This document shows, piece by piece, positions 7,979-15,798 of a DNA stretch of 64,000 bases. The position numbers and the translations under genes are program-made. Positions within the stretch are counted from its first letter, which is position 1, and every line of letters begins with the position of its first letter. Below the pieces are notes generated by a model. That model worked only from the letters and a program-made list of their open reading frames with translations. It made no database searches and was not told the DNA's origin. The stretch is from Myxococcus stipitatus DSM 14675 (GTDB taxonomy: Bacteria; Myxococcota; Myxococcia; Myxococcales; Myxococcaceae): positions 3,596,001 through 3,660,000 of the forward strand of contig NC_020126.1 of NCBI RefSeq assembly GCF_000331735.1. Direction: 5' to 3'.

Positions 7979-9408
7979 GCGTGGAGCCGGACGACGAAGG
8001 TCCCGGCATGCATGAGCGGACGATGCTGGTGGACCTCCGCCAGCTCAAGCCGCTGCGGCCTGCTCCTGTCGAGCAGCCCCCCGAGGAGCCCGTCGCGGCC
8101 CCGGAGCCTGCCGCGGAGGACCCGGACACCCTCGACCAGGTGGCGCGGAGCTGGGCGCCGTTCACCTTCAAGGGCCTGGAGAAGGTGTCCAAGGCCCAGG
8201 GGCAGCTGGCGCACCGGATGCGCTGGCTGACGCCCTCCTCGGGGACGCTCTCCCAGATTTCCGCCCGACTGAAGGGGCTCTTCGACGCCGAGGTGCGCCT
8301 GTCGCTGGAGTCCGTGCAGGTGCGGCCCATGGAGGAGCTGCGCCGCTTCCTCGGGGACCCGACGTTCCTCGCGGTGCTGGCGCCGGGGGCGCTCCAGGGG
8401 CGGGCGGTGCTGGAAGTGGAGCTGGCCCTGGCCCACACGGCCGTGGACCTGCTCCTGGGCGGCGCGGGCGAGACGGTGGGCCTGCGGCCGCTGACGGACA
8501 TCGAAGAAGGGGTGATGGGGTACGTCATCCTGGAGTCGCTGAGGGTGCTGGTGCCCGCGCTTCAGGCGGGGGTGCCTCGGCCCAGGCTGGACGGCGTCGC
8601 GCGGGGGGTGGACGAGGTGTCCGCGCGCCTGGGCGACGAGGCCCCCATGCTGACGGTGCACCTGAACGCCAACCTGGGGCCCCATGTCGGCATGGTCCGG
8701 CTGGTGGTGCCCTCGGCGGTGCTGGCGGCGGCGGAGCCGGCGGTGGCGAGCGCCCAGCGCAACGTGCTCAAGAAGGCGGACATGGCGGCGCACGCGAGCC
8801 GGCTGTCCGCGGTGCGGAGCTGGCTGCGGGCGGAGATTGGCACCGCGGAGCTGACCACCCATGACCTGGCGAGCCTGCGCGTCAAGGACGTCGTCCTCGT
8901 GGACGTGCTGTCGGCGCGGCCGGACCGGGGAGAGCCGGGCACGGCGCAGCTTCGCGTGGGCACCGGACGCGCCGGACGCGCCGAGGCCGAGGTATTCGTC
9001 GACGAGGACGGGCACTACAAGGCCCGCATCGTCGACATCATCCCCGGGGAGTCGGGGAACCCGCGCTCGGCCACCGAGGAGGGTGGGGGACGGGATGAGG
9101 AAGAGGACTTCACCAATCCGGAGCTGGACGTTCCTCCGGAGCTCGAAGGGGCGCCCTTGGACGACGTGAACAAGCCGGATGGAAGCGACCTGCTGGGCGA
9201 CTTGCCGCTGCAGATCGCCGTGGAGCTCGCGCGCATCCCCGTCACCGCCGAGCAGGTGGTGGGCATGCGGGCCGGTCAGGTCATCGAGCTGGGCCGAGGG
9301 CCCGGCGAGCCGGTGGAGCTCTCCGTCAACGGCAAGGTGGTGGCCCGGGGTGAGCTGGTGGAGATGGAAGGCCAGCTGGGCGTGCGCGTCACGAACCTGG
9401 CGGGCTGA
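7975..9408 (+). CDS. sctQ: Type III secretion C-ring (sorting platform) protein SctQ
   Basis: A 477-residue FliM/FliN-family protein. The C-terminal 66 residues (about 409-474: LPLQIAVELARIPVTAEQVV, GQVIELGRGPGEPVELSVNG, KVVARGELVEMEGQLGVRV) are a classic SPOA domain. The central part (RFLGDPTFLAVLAPGALQGR; ELALAHTAVDLLLGGAGETV) resembles the FliM/SctQ middle region. SctQ builds the cytoplasmic pods that load substrates. The ATG at 7975 overlaps the previous stop by 4 nt, which implies translational coupling. Confidence 0.92.
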   Translation: MSVEPDDEGPGMHERTMLVDLRQLKPLRPAPVEQPPEEPVAAPEPAAEDPDTLDQVARSWAPFTFKGLEKVSKAQGQLAHRMRWLTPSSGTLSQISARLKGLFDAEVRLSLESVQVRPMEELRRFLGDPTFLAVLAPGALQGRAVLEVELALAHTAVDLLLGGAGETVGLRPLTDIEEGVMGYVILESLRVLVPALQAGVPRPRLDGVARGVDEVSARLGDEAPMLTVHLNANLGPHVGMVRLVVPSAVLAAAEPAVASAQRNVLKKADMAAHASRLSAVRSWLRAEIGTAELTTHDLASLRVKDVVLVDVLSARPDRGEPGTAQLRVGTGRAGRAEAEVFVDEDGHYKARIVDIIPGESGNPRSATEEGGGRDEEEDFTNPELDVPPELEGAPLDDVNKPDGSDLLGDLPLQIAVELARIPVTAEQVVGMRAGQVIELGRGPGEPVELSVNGKVVARGELVEMEGQLGVRVTNLAG

Positions 9409-9493
9409 GGCCCCGAAGCAAGCGGGCGACAGCGGGCCTCCGGACGGGGGCCCGTGGCGGTCCATCGTCCTTTGCACTAGCCTCGCACCCGCC

Positions 9494-10180
9494 ATGGCAG
9501 TCCTTCGTCACCCCCTCATGCGCCTGTCCCTGGGCGCCACGCTGGTGCTCTCACCGCTCACCGTGCTGGCCCAGGCTCCCGCCGTGCCCACACCGGGCGC
9601 CGCGCCCGCGCCTGCGCCCGCCCCCGTCGTGGCGCCCCCGAGCGACGCGACACCCCCCCCCGCGGCCGTTCAGGCTCCCACGTCCGCCCAGGCCCCCACA
9701 GGCGGCCAGGCGGGAGCGCCCGCCACGAAGCCTCCGAGCGACGAGCCCCCATGGGAGGACCCGCTGGCGGGGACTCCAGCGGCGACGGAAGAGCCGGAGA
9801 GCATGGGGTGGATGCTGTTGCGGACGTTGCTGGTGCTGGGGGCGGTGGTGGCCTCCATCTACCTGACGTTGAACGTGGGATTGCGCCGGCTGATGGGGCT
9901 TCAAGGGGCCTCACCGGGGCGGCAGATGGTGGTGTCGGTGGTGGAGCGGCTGCCGCTGGACCCGAAGCGGCAACTGTTCGTGGTGAAGGCCGCGGACGAG
10001 TACCTGCTGGTGGGCGGCGGCGAGTCGGGCCTGCAGTTGCTGTCGAAGCTGGACACGGAGGCGGTGGAGCGCATTCGCGCGCAGCGCCCTCAGACGAACG
10101 TGGTACCCCTCAGCCCTTTTCTCCAGAAGCTTCTTTCCCGCCGCTCCGGGGGCTCGTCGTCCCAGCCCCCCGGCGCCTGA
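9494..10180 (+). CDS. FliO-like export-gate assembly protein
   Basis: A 228-residue protein with a signal peptide (about 1-26), a Pro/Ala-rich periplasmic linker (27-100), one transmembrane helix (about 104-128) and a cytoplasmic domain that follows the FliO pattern (GRQMVVSVVERLPLDPKRQL, FVVKAADEYLLVGGGESGLQ). FliO in flagella helps assemble the FliP-FliQ-FliR core, and injectisomes normally lack it. Here it lies directly before sctR, exactly where fliO lies before fliP. The start at 9494 is chosen because it gives the signal peptide; an open frame runs further upstream but has no support. Confidence 0.8.
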   Translation: MAVLRHPLMRLSLGATLVLSPLTVLAQAPAVPTPGAAPAPAPAPVVAPPSDATPPPAAVQAPTSAQAPTGGQAGAPATKPPSDEPPWEDPLAGTPAATEEPESMGWMLLRTLLVLGAVVASIYLTLNVGLRRLMGLQGASPGRQMVVSVVERLPLDPKRQLFVVKAADEYLLVGGGESGLQLLSKLDTEAVERIRAQRPQTNVVPLSPFLQKLLSRRSGGSSSQPPGA

Positions 10181-10193
10181 TGGCCCCTGTCCC

Positions 10194-11018
10194 GTGAACG
10201 CCCAAGCTCCCGCCCGCTCCCGCCTTCCACGCGTCTCGCCTTGGCTGTTCGCGGCCGCCGCGTCGCTGCACCCCTTCATCGCGCTCGCGGACAAGAAGCG
10301 CTCCGCGATGGTCCCGGATGCCGTGGCCAATGAAGCGGTGAGCAGCGATTCGTTCACCTCGCGGCCGCTCATCCTCATCCTGGCGCTGGCGGCCATGGGC
10401 CTGGTGCCCTTCGCGCTGATGATGGTGACGAGCTTCGTGAAGATTTCGGTGGTGCTCTCCATCGTCCGCTCGGCGCTGGGCACCCAGCAGATTCCGCCCA
10501 CCCAGGTGATTACGGGGCTGGCCGTCATCCTCACCGTCTACATCATGGCCCCCGTGGGCACGGCCATGTACCGGGCGGCGGAGATCGACGTCTGGGCGAA
10601 GGGGCCGGGGGTCTTCTCCTCGTCCACGGTGGGGTCGCTGCTCGAGGGCGCCAGCAAGTCGAAAGAGCCCCTGCGCGCGTGGCTGATGAAGAAGGTGACG
10701 GTGAAGGACCGCTCGCTCTTCTACAACCTGGCCAAGAAGATGCGGACGGGCGAGGACCGCGACTCGGTGCAGAGCCAGGACTTCATGGTCATCGTCCCGG
10801 CCTTCGTCGTCTCCGAATTGAAGGAGGCCTTCCAGATCGGCTTCCTCCTCTTCGTCCCATTCATCGTCATCGACATGGTGGTGGCCAACATCCTCCTGGC
10901 GCTGGGCATGCACATGCTGTCGCCCACCACCATCTCCATGCCCTTCAAGCTCCTCCTCTTCGTCCTGGTGGATGGCTGGTACCTCATCGCCAAGGGCCTG
11001 GTCGTCGGCTACCTGTAG
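10194..11018 (+). CDS. sctR: Type III secretion export gate protein SctR (FliP family)
   Basis: A 274-residue core export-gate protein. It starts at GTG with an N-terminal signal-like hydrophobic stretch (residues 15-32). The family signatures are clear: FVKISVVLSIVRSALGTQQI, TGLAVILTVYIMAPVG, VPAFVVSELKEAFQIGFLLF and DMVVANILLALGMHMLSPTT. It has four transmembrane segments with a periplasmic loop between the second and third. FliP proteins have a cleaved signal peptide and most SctR proteins do not, so this trait leans to the flagellar side. Confidence 0.96.
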   Translation: MNAQAPARSRLPRVSPWLFAAAASLHPFIALADKKRSAMVPDAVANEAVSSDSFTSRPLILILALAAMGLVPFALMMVTSFVKISVVLSIVRSALGTQQIPPTQVITGLAVILTVYIMAPVGTAMYRAAEIDVWAKGPGVFSSSTVGSLLEGASKSKEPLRAWLMKKVTVKDRSLFYNLAKKMRTGEDRDSVQSQDFMVIVPAFVVSELKEAFQIGFLLFVPFIVIDMVVANILLALGMHMLSPTTISMPFKLLLFVLVDGWYLIAKGLVVGYL

Positions 11019-11031
11019 GAAGAAGGCACCC

Positions 11032-11295
11032 ATGAACCAGCTCACGTTCATCACGCAGGAGGCGCTGTTCCTGGTGCTCGTGGTGTCGGCCCCGCCGGTG
11101 CTGATGAGCCTCCTGGTGGGCTTCATCATCTCGCTGTTCCAGGCCACCACGCAGATTCAGGAGCAGACGCTCACCTTCGCGCCCAAGGTCATCATCGTCT
11201 TCGGCGTGCTGGCCATGACGGGGCCGTGGATTGGAAGCCAGCTGATGCGCTTCACCTTCCACGTCTTCGACCGGTTCCCCGCGCTCATCAAATGA
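11032..11295 (+). CDS. sctS: Type III secretion export gate protein SctS (FliQ family)
   Basis: An 87-residue protein with two transmembrane hairpin helices, typical of FliQ/SctS (ALFLVLVVSAPPVLMSLLVG, SLFQATTQIQEQTLTFAPK). The start at 11032 follows AGGAAGAAGG. Its stop overlaps the sctT start by 4 nt (ATGA). It packs around the SctR-SctT core. Confidence 0.95.
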   Translation: MNQLTFITQEALFLVLVVSAPPVLMSLLVGFIISLFQATTQIQEQTLTFAPKVIIVFGVLAMTGPWIGSQLMRFTFHVFDRFPALIK

Positions 11296-12110
11296 ACGCC
11301 GCGGACCTCGTGTCCGAGCTGGCTGCTCGGACCAACTTCTCCGCCGCCATCTTCACGGTTGCCCTGCTCATGTGCCGGGTGATGCCGGTGCTCATCTTCA
11401 GCCCGTTCCTGGGCGGTGAGGTGGTGCCCACGGAGATGAAGATGGGCATCGGGCTGACGCTGGCCATGGTGCTCTATCCCTCCATCGCCGGCAGCGTCAC
11501 CACCATCCCGCTGAGCGCGCTGCCGTACATCGCGCTGATGGCCAAGGAGGTCTTCATCGGCTTCTCCATGGCGTTCATCGTCAACGGGGTGTTCGAGGCG
11601 GCCCGTGTCGCGGGCACCCTCGCGGACACGATGGCGGGCAGCAACAACGCCCAGCTCTACGTGCCGCAGCTCGGCCAGCAGGTGTCGCTGTTCTCCAACC
11701 TCAAGGTGCAGATGGCCGTGGTGCTGTTCCTCACCCTGGACGGCCACCACCTGGTCATCCAGGCGCTCGCGGACAGCCTCACCACGGTGCCGCTGGATGG
11801 CTTCCCGCGCTTCAGCCAGGGCGCGTGGACCTACTTCGACGTCCTGATTCGCGTCTTCGCGGACATGCTCCGCATCAGCCTGGCGCTGGCGGCTCCCGCC
11901 GTGCTGGCCACCTTCCTGACGGACGTGGCGCTGGGCGCCATCAACCGCGTGGCGCCGCAAATCCAGGTGTTCTTCATCTCCATGTCCATCAAGCCGCTCG
12001 TCGGCGTGCTCATCACCTTCCTGGTGCTGGGCGCGCTCCTGGGCCGCATGCAGGACGAGCTGGCCATCATGCTGCGGACGCTCAGGGACGCGCTGCGGCT
12101 GCTGGCCTGA
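11292..12110 (+). CDS. sctT: Type III secretion export gate protein SctT (FliR family)
   Basis: A 272-residue membrane protein of the FliR/SctT family with about six to eight hydrophobic segments. Family features include FTVALLMCRVMPVLIFSPFL, EVFIGFSMAFIVNGVFEAAR and ISMSIKPLVGVLITFLVLG. It forms the top of the export gate helical core with SctR and SctS. The ATG at 11292 lies inside the sctS stop region. Confidence 0.95.
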   Translation: MNAADLVSELAARTNFSAAIFTVALLMCRVMPVLIFSPFLGGEVVPTEMKMGIGLTLAMVLYPSIAGSVTTIPLSALPYIALMAKEVFIGFSMAFIVNGVFEAARVAGTLADTMAGSNNAQLYVPQLGQQVSLFSNLKVQMAVVLFLTLDGHHLVIQALADSLTTVPLDGFPRFSQGAWTYFDVLIRVFADMLRISLALAAPAVLATFLTDVALGAINRVAPQIQVFFISMSIKPLVGVLITFLVLGALLGRMQDELAIMLRTLRDALRLLA

Positions 12111-12134
12111 GTCTCTTTTCCGGAACGCGCGCCC

Positions 12135-13214
12135 ATGTCGGACGAGAGTGGAGACAAAACAGAAGAACCGTCGCAGAAGAAGCTCGACGACTCTCGCAAG
12201 AAGGGTCAGGTCTGGAAGAGCAAGGACCTGAGCGGCGTGGCCGTGCTGGTGGTGGGCCTGGGCGCGCTGAAGGCTTCGTGGGACACGGTGGAAGAGGAGA
12301 TGGTCAAGCTCTTCCACTTCAGCTTCGACCACATGGCGCGGGGCGACGACCTGTCGGACGCCACCGGCCAGCTGCTCTACCTGGGGCTGCGGGCGCTGCT
12401 GCTCGTGACGTTGCCGGTGGTCGCGGGGAGCGCGGTGGTGGGCGGGTTGATGGAGTTCCTGCAGGTGGGCTCCCTCTTCACCATGGACCCGCTCATGCCC
12501 AAGCTGGACAAGCTCAACCCGCTGGCCGGGTTGAAGAACATGTTCAGCAAGAAGTCGCTGGTGGAGATGCTCAAGAACCTCATCAAGATCTCCGTCACGG
12601 CCTACGTCGTCTACGGCGTGGTGCGCGACGCGATGCCCTTGGTGGTGGAGACCATCCGCCAGGACACCCGCGCCATCATGGTCGTCATGGGGGAGCTGGT
12701 GACCCGCGTGGCCACCCGCGTCGCGTTGCTCTTCGTCCTCTTCGGCATCTTCGACGTCTGGTGGCAGCGCAAGTCCTTCATGAAGGACATGATGATGACC
12801 AAGGACGAGGTGAAGAAGGAGTACAAGGAGAGCGAGGGCGACCCGCACCACAAGGCCAAGCGCAAGGAGCTCCACCACGAAATCATGGAGGGCGCCCAGA
12901 TGGAGTCGGTGCGGGACGCGGACGTCATCGTCACCAACCCGGACCACGTGGCCGTCGCGCTCAAGTACGACCGGGAGAAGGACGGCGCGCCCCGGGTGCT
13001 GGCCAAGGGAGTCGACCACAAGGCCGAGCGCATCAAGGGCATCGCCCGCGAGCAGGACGTCCCCACGCTGCGCAACGTGCCCCTGGCCCACGCGCTCCTC
13101 CGGGTGGAGGTGGGACACGAGGTGCCCGAGGAGCTCTATGACGCGGTGGCCGAGGTCCTCAACTTCGTCTACGAGCTGAAGAACGGCGGCCAGGCGCCCG
13201 CGGCCCGCGCGTGA
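12135..13214 (+). CDS. sctU: Type III secretion autoprotease/switch protein SctU (FlhB family)
   Basis: A 359-residue protein. The N-terminus carries the standard SGDKTEEPSQKKLDDSRKKG motif, then four transmembrane helices (about residues 35-210), a charged linker, and a cytoplasmic domain with the autocleavage motif NPDH at residues 268-271 (usually NPTH). The domain continues with VAVALKYDREKDGAPRVLAK and the ALLRVEVGHEVPEELYDAVA end. Cleavage after Asn switches substrate class from early to late. The Thr-to-Asp change keeps the two essential residues Asn and Pro. A partial second copy of the cytoplasmic domain is encoded next door. Confidence 0.96.
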   Translation: MSDESGDKTEEPSQKKLDDSRKKGQVWKSKDLSGVAVLVVGLGALKASWDTVEEEMVKLFHFSFDHMARGDDLSDATGQLLYLGLRALLLVTLPVVAGSAVVGGLMEFLQVGSLFTMDPLMPKLDKLNPLAGLKNMFSKKSLVEMLKNLIKISVTAYVVYGVVRDAMPLVVETIRQDTRAIMVVMGELVTRVATRVALLFVLFGIFDVWWQRKSFMKDMMMTKDEVKKEYKESEGDPHHKAKRKELHHEIMEGAQMESVRDADVIVTNPDHVAVALKYDREKDGAPRVLAKGVDHKAERIKGIAREQDVPTLRNVPLAHALLRVEVGHEVPEELYDAVAEVLNFVYELKNGGQAPAARA

Positions 13215-13260
13215 CGGGGCCCGGTGTGGCTAGAATCCCCTCGACTGCGCGGAGCCCCTC

Positions 13261-13542
13261 ATGAGTGACGACGCCGAAATCGCCATCGCGCTGAAGTACG
13301 ACAAGGAGAAGGACAGCGCCCCGCGGGTGGTGGCCAAGGGCCTGCGGCTCAAGGCGGAGAAGATTCGCGCCATCGCCAAGGAGCACAACATCCCCATCAT
13401 GCGCAACGTGCCCCTGGCCAATGCGCTGTACCGGGTGGAGGTGGGGCAGGAAGTGCCCGAGGAGCTCTACGACGCGGTGGCGGAGGTCCTCAACTTCATC
13501 TACGAGCTCCAGCGCGAGCACGCGGCCGCCGGCGGCCGGTAG
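13261..13542 (+). CDS. Stand-alone SctU/FlhB cytoplasmic domain (FlhX-like)
   Basis: A 93-residue protein that matches almost exactly the part of SctU that lies after the autocleavage site (EIAIALKYDKEKDSAPRVVA, IKE/IAKEHNIPIMRNVPLA-type core, YRVEVGQEVPEELYDAVAEV). It begins just where the cleaved SctU fragment would begin, and it has no NPxH motif or membrane part. Stand-alone FlhB C-terminal domains (FlhX/FhlB type) are known in some flagellated bacteria and can replace the cleaved fragment. Here it follows sctU by 46 nt, with a CTAGAAT element at 13230. It probably arose by partial duplication and may act as a pre-cleaved subunit or a regulator. Confidence 0.9.
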   Translation: MSDDAEIAIALKYDKEKDSAPRVVAKGLRLKAEKIRAIAKEHNIPIMRNVPLANALYRVEVGQEVPEELYDAVAEVLNFIYELQREHAAAGGR

Positions 13543-13576
13543 GCGAGGGGGGCTGGACGGCCCCTGCCTTCCTGGG

Positions 13577-13594
13577 GTGAACTTCGGAGTTCAC
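13577..13594 (+). promoter_or_regulatory. Perfect 7-bp hairpin directly before a start codon
   Basis: GTGAACTTCGGAGTTCAC forms a perfect 7-bp stem with a TCGG loop, ending 1 nt before the ATG at 13596, in the place where a ribosome binding site should be. It could occlude translation or be a protein-binding operator. Confidence 0.5.
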
Positions 13595-13595
13595 G

Positions 13596-14075
13596 ATGGC
13601 CAGAATCAATAATCAGCCCCCCAATCCATCCCTGTGGCCCTGGGGGGGACCCCGCAGTGTCCGTGAGCGTCTGGTCGACCCGTCCCAGGTCGACCGCAAG
13701 AAGCTGCGCAAGACGGGCAACCCCAAGAACCCGGCCCTCGCCTCCTCGGCGCTCCTGGACTTCATCGGTCCGGCGCACTCGTCGGAGGAGCTGCGCCTGC
13801 CGCTGCCCCCTCACCCGGGCGGCCATGACGCGGACCTGGAGGGCTTCAGCGACAGGCCCCACCTGGCGAGCGTGGCGGGGCGGGGGAGCGATGAGACCCG
13901 CATGTTGATGGACCGCGGGCTGACTCGCATCAACGCGTCGCCGGACCGCCTGGAGCGCCTCAAGGCGCTGCTCCAGCGCGAGGCCTCCATGCTCAACCTG
14001 GTGGACCAGGTGAACGAGGAGACCAAGGAGATCATCCGGCGCATGTGGGCCGAGCAGAAGGACGAGGGTTACTAG
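13596..14075 (+). CDS. Hypothetical protein in the type III secretion locus
   Basis: A 159-residue protein that I do not recognise. The N-terminal 100 residues are Pro/Gly/Arg-rich with no clear fold (WPWGGPRSVRERLVDPSQVD). The last 55 residues form two amphipathic helices (DRLERLKALLQREASMLNLV, DQVNEETKEIIRRMW). There is no signal peptide or membrane segment. It lies 53 nt after the stand-alone SctU domain and 4 nt before a TPR chaperone-like gene, so it may be a secreted substrate or a cytoplasmic accessory protein. This is inference from context only. Confidence 0.6.
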   Translation: MARINNQPPNPSLWPWGGPRSVRERLVDPSQVDRKKLRKTGNPKNPALASSALLDFIGPAHSSEELRLPLPPHPGGHDADLEGFSDRPHLASVAGRGSDETRMLMDRGLTRINASPDRLERLKALLQREASMLNLVDQVNEETKEIIRRMWAEQKDEGY

Positions 14076-14079
14076 CGCC

Positions 14080-14544
14080 ATGCCGGAGGACCCTCAGGAC
14101 GAGGCCCAGCTGCAGGCCCGGCTCCAGCGCTGGGCGGATGGGAAGGCCACCCTGCGCGACGTGCGGGGCTATTCGAACGATGAGCTCTACGCCATCGCCA
14201 AGACGGCCTATTTCTTCTTCTACCAGGGCCGCATCAACGAGGCCCGCACGCTCTTCCAGGGCCTGTATGCCGTGAGCCCCACCGACGGCTACTTCGCCAA
14301 GGCGCTGGGCGTCGTGGAGATGGCCGCTGGCAACGGCCAGGGGGCCCTGGCCGCCTTCGACGTCGCCGCCAAGCTGTCGCCGCAGGACCCGTCCGTCTAC
14401 GTCGGGCGCGCCGAGGTCCGTCTGGCCCTGGGGCAGAAGACCCAGGCCATGGACGACCTGCGACGCGCCGCGGCGATGACGCCCGCGGATGATCCGGTGA
14501 TTCGCAAGGCGGGAGCGATGCTCACGGCGCTTTCTCGCCGTTGA
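14080..14544 (+). CDS. TPR protein, class II T3S chaperone-like (SycD/LcrH type)
   Basis: A 154-residue protein with three TPR motifs. The first is preceded by an N-terminal helix, and the order AIAKTAYFFFYQGRINEART, LFQGLYAVSPTDGYFAKALG, AALAAFDVAAKLSPQDPSVY follows the SycD/LcrH pattern (Y-x-G-[RK]-x2-EA-x2-F-x2-L-x4-P-x-[DN]). Class II chaperones bind translocator proteins in the cytoplasm. Its length (SycD is ~168) and its location in the block of small genes support this. It could instead be a general TPR protein. Confidence 0.72.
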   Translation: MPEDPQDEAQLQARLQRWADGKATLRDVRGYSNDELYAIAKTAYFFFYQGRINEARTLFQGLYAVSPTDGYFAKALGVVEMAAGNGQGALAAFDVAAKLSPQDPSVYVGRAEVRLALGQKTQAMDDLRRAAAMTPADDPVIRKAGAMLTALSRR

Positions 14545-14664
14545 GTACGCCACATTCCGCCTCGGGGCTCGCCACCAAACCTGGATAGGTGAGTCCGGAA
14601 CAGTCTGTTAGGCTTGCCCCCCGTTCACCCCAACCCTCTTAGTGGAGAGGTGGAGAGTCATTCG

Positions 14665-15266
14665 ATGAGCACGCAGAAGCCGAAAGTCGGGCCGATGCCT
14701 CCGGAGCCCGCGGAGCTCGTGGCCAAGCGAGAGAAGCTGCTGGTTGAGCTGGAGGCCCAGTCCAAGACGGCCCAGGGCACCTACCTCCAGGTTGTCCGCA
14801 CCATGAAGATGCTGGTGTCGTCCACCGTGCCGGGGACTCCGTTCGACGAGCGGCTCTACGGTGACGTGTCGAGCGCCCTCCAGCGCTTCATGGCCGACCC
14901 CATCTTCCCCGTGCCTCCCATGCTGGGCCTGGTGGTGACCTACCTGTCCGAGCGTCTGAACACGTACGGGATGACCATCCAGAACGCGGTGAAGGAGATG
15001 AACCCGGAGGCGCACGCGAAGCTGGCGTTCACCCCTCCTGGCGCTGTGGCTCCGGCCGCTCCTCCCCCGCCCCCGCGGCTCCCGCGCGCCCCGCAGGGCC
15101 GGGCGGCGCCAAGGATGGCTTCGAGAGCAGCTCCTCCAAGCGCTCGCTGTCGCTGGGCCCCGATGAGGCCCCGCCGACGTCCGCCGACCCCAAGAAGGAA
15201 GCCCAGCAGCTCGAGTCCTTCAAGGCGTGGATGAAGAACCCCAGCCTCGGAAAGCTGAAGGGTTAG
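14665..15266 (+). CDS. Small T3S-locus protein with a -1 frame disruption in a C-rich run
   Basis: The first frame, from the ATG at 14665, gives a helical protein (AELVAKREKLLVELEAQSKT, PMLGLVVTYLSERLNTYGMT) and stops at 15234 after a meaningless Arg/Pro/Ser-rich end. From about 15063 the -1 frame instead gives a coherent end (GAKDGFESSSSKRSLSLG, then ESFKAWMKNPSLGKLKG) with a stop at 15264-15266. The switch falls in the C-rich run CCTCCCCCGCCCCCG at 15061-15075. Either one base is missing from the sequence, or the gene is mutated, or ribosomes shift frame here. The function is unknown; the place suggests a secreted component or accessory. Confidence 0.65.
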
Positions 15267-15330
15267 GGCTGTTTCCGGGGGAGGTAGGGGGTTCGGGAAT
15301 CGGCCGGAAATGATCCCGGAAATTACCCAG

Positions 15331-15357
15331 GAAACTTCGAACCCCCATCCCCGATAA
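15331..15357 (+). promoter_or_regulatory. Sigma-28-like promoter before the needle-candidate gene
   Basis: GAAACTTC (15331-15338), an 11-nt spacer, and CCCGATAA (15350-15357) resemble the flagellar sigma-28 consensus TAAAGTTT-N11-GCCGATAA (5 of 8 and 7 of 8 bases). It lies 65 nt before the ATG at 15423. Confidence 0.55.
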
Positions 15358-15422
15358 TCTTTTTGTAGCCGCCGCTGCACTTCGCCTCGCAGCACAAACG
15401 AATAAATCACAGGAGAACGACC

Positions 15423-15638
15423 ATGAGCATCTCTGCGAACTTCAACGCCGCCGCCAACAGCATCACGCAGGGTTCCGCTTCGTCCAACGCGATGATCAAC
15501 GCGGCTCCCCCGGATCAGCAGCCGTTCCTCCGCGCGCAGGAGCAGATGCAGCGTGAGGCCCGCCTGACCGACCTGGTCTCCACGCTGATGAAGAAGCTGG
15601 ACGAGATGCAGTCCAAGATCACGGGCAACATCCGCTAA
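15423..15638 (+). CDS. Small helical protein, candidate needle subunit (SctF-like)
   Basis: A 71-residue protein with a strong AGGAG site 8 nt before the ATG. It has the needle-subunit layout: an N-terminal Ser/Ala/Asn-rich helix, a Pro-containing turn APPDQQP at about residues 28-34 (needle proteins have PSDP-type turns), and a long C-terminal helix that ends in SKITGNIR, much like the ends of PrgI/MxiH-type needles. There are no Cys or signal peptide. Needle subunits are 70-85 residues, and the locus otherwise lacks one. It is preceded by a sigma-28-like promoter, as flagellin genes are. No strong sequence identity can be claimed. Confidence 0.55.
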   Translation: MSISANFNAAANSITQGSASSNAMINAAPPDQQPFLRAQEQMQREARLTDLVSTLMKKLDEMQSKITGNIR

Positions 15639-15740
15639 TCGCCCGCTTCTCCGCAGCACCCTGGCCTCGCATCAGCTCCTGGAGCTGCTGCGGGGCCGGT
15701 TCATTTCCGGGGCTCGCTGTACAGCCCGTGCCATCTGTCG

Positions 15741-15768
15741 GAAACTTTTCCACGCCGCACGGCGAGAA
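15741..15768 (+). promoter_or_regulatory. Second sigma-28-like promoter
   Basis: GAAACTTT (15741-15748), a 12-nt spacer, and GGCGAGAA (15761-15768) repeat the motif found before 15423. The spacing to the ATG at 15799 is 30 nt. Confidence 0.5.
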
Positions 15769-15798
15769 TTTCTTCAACTCGTATTCTGGGAGAGACCC

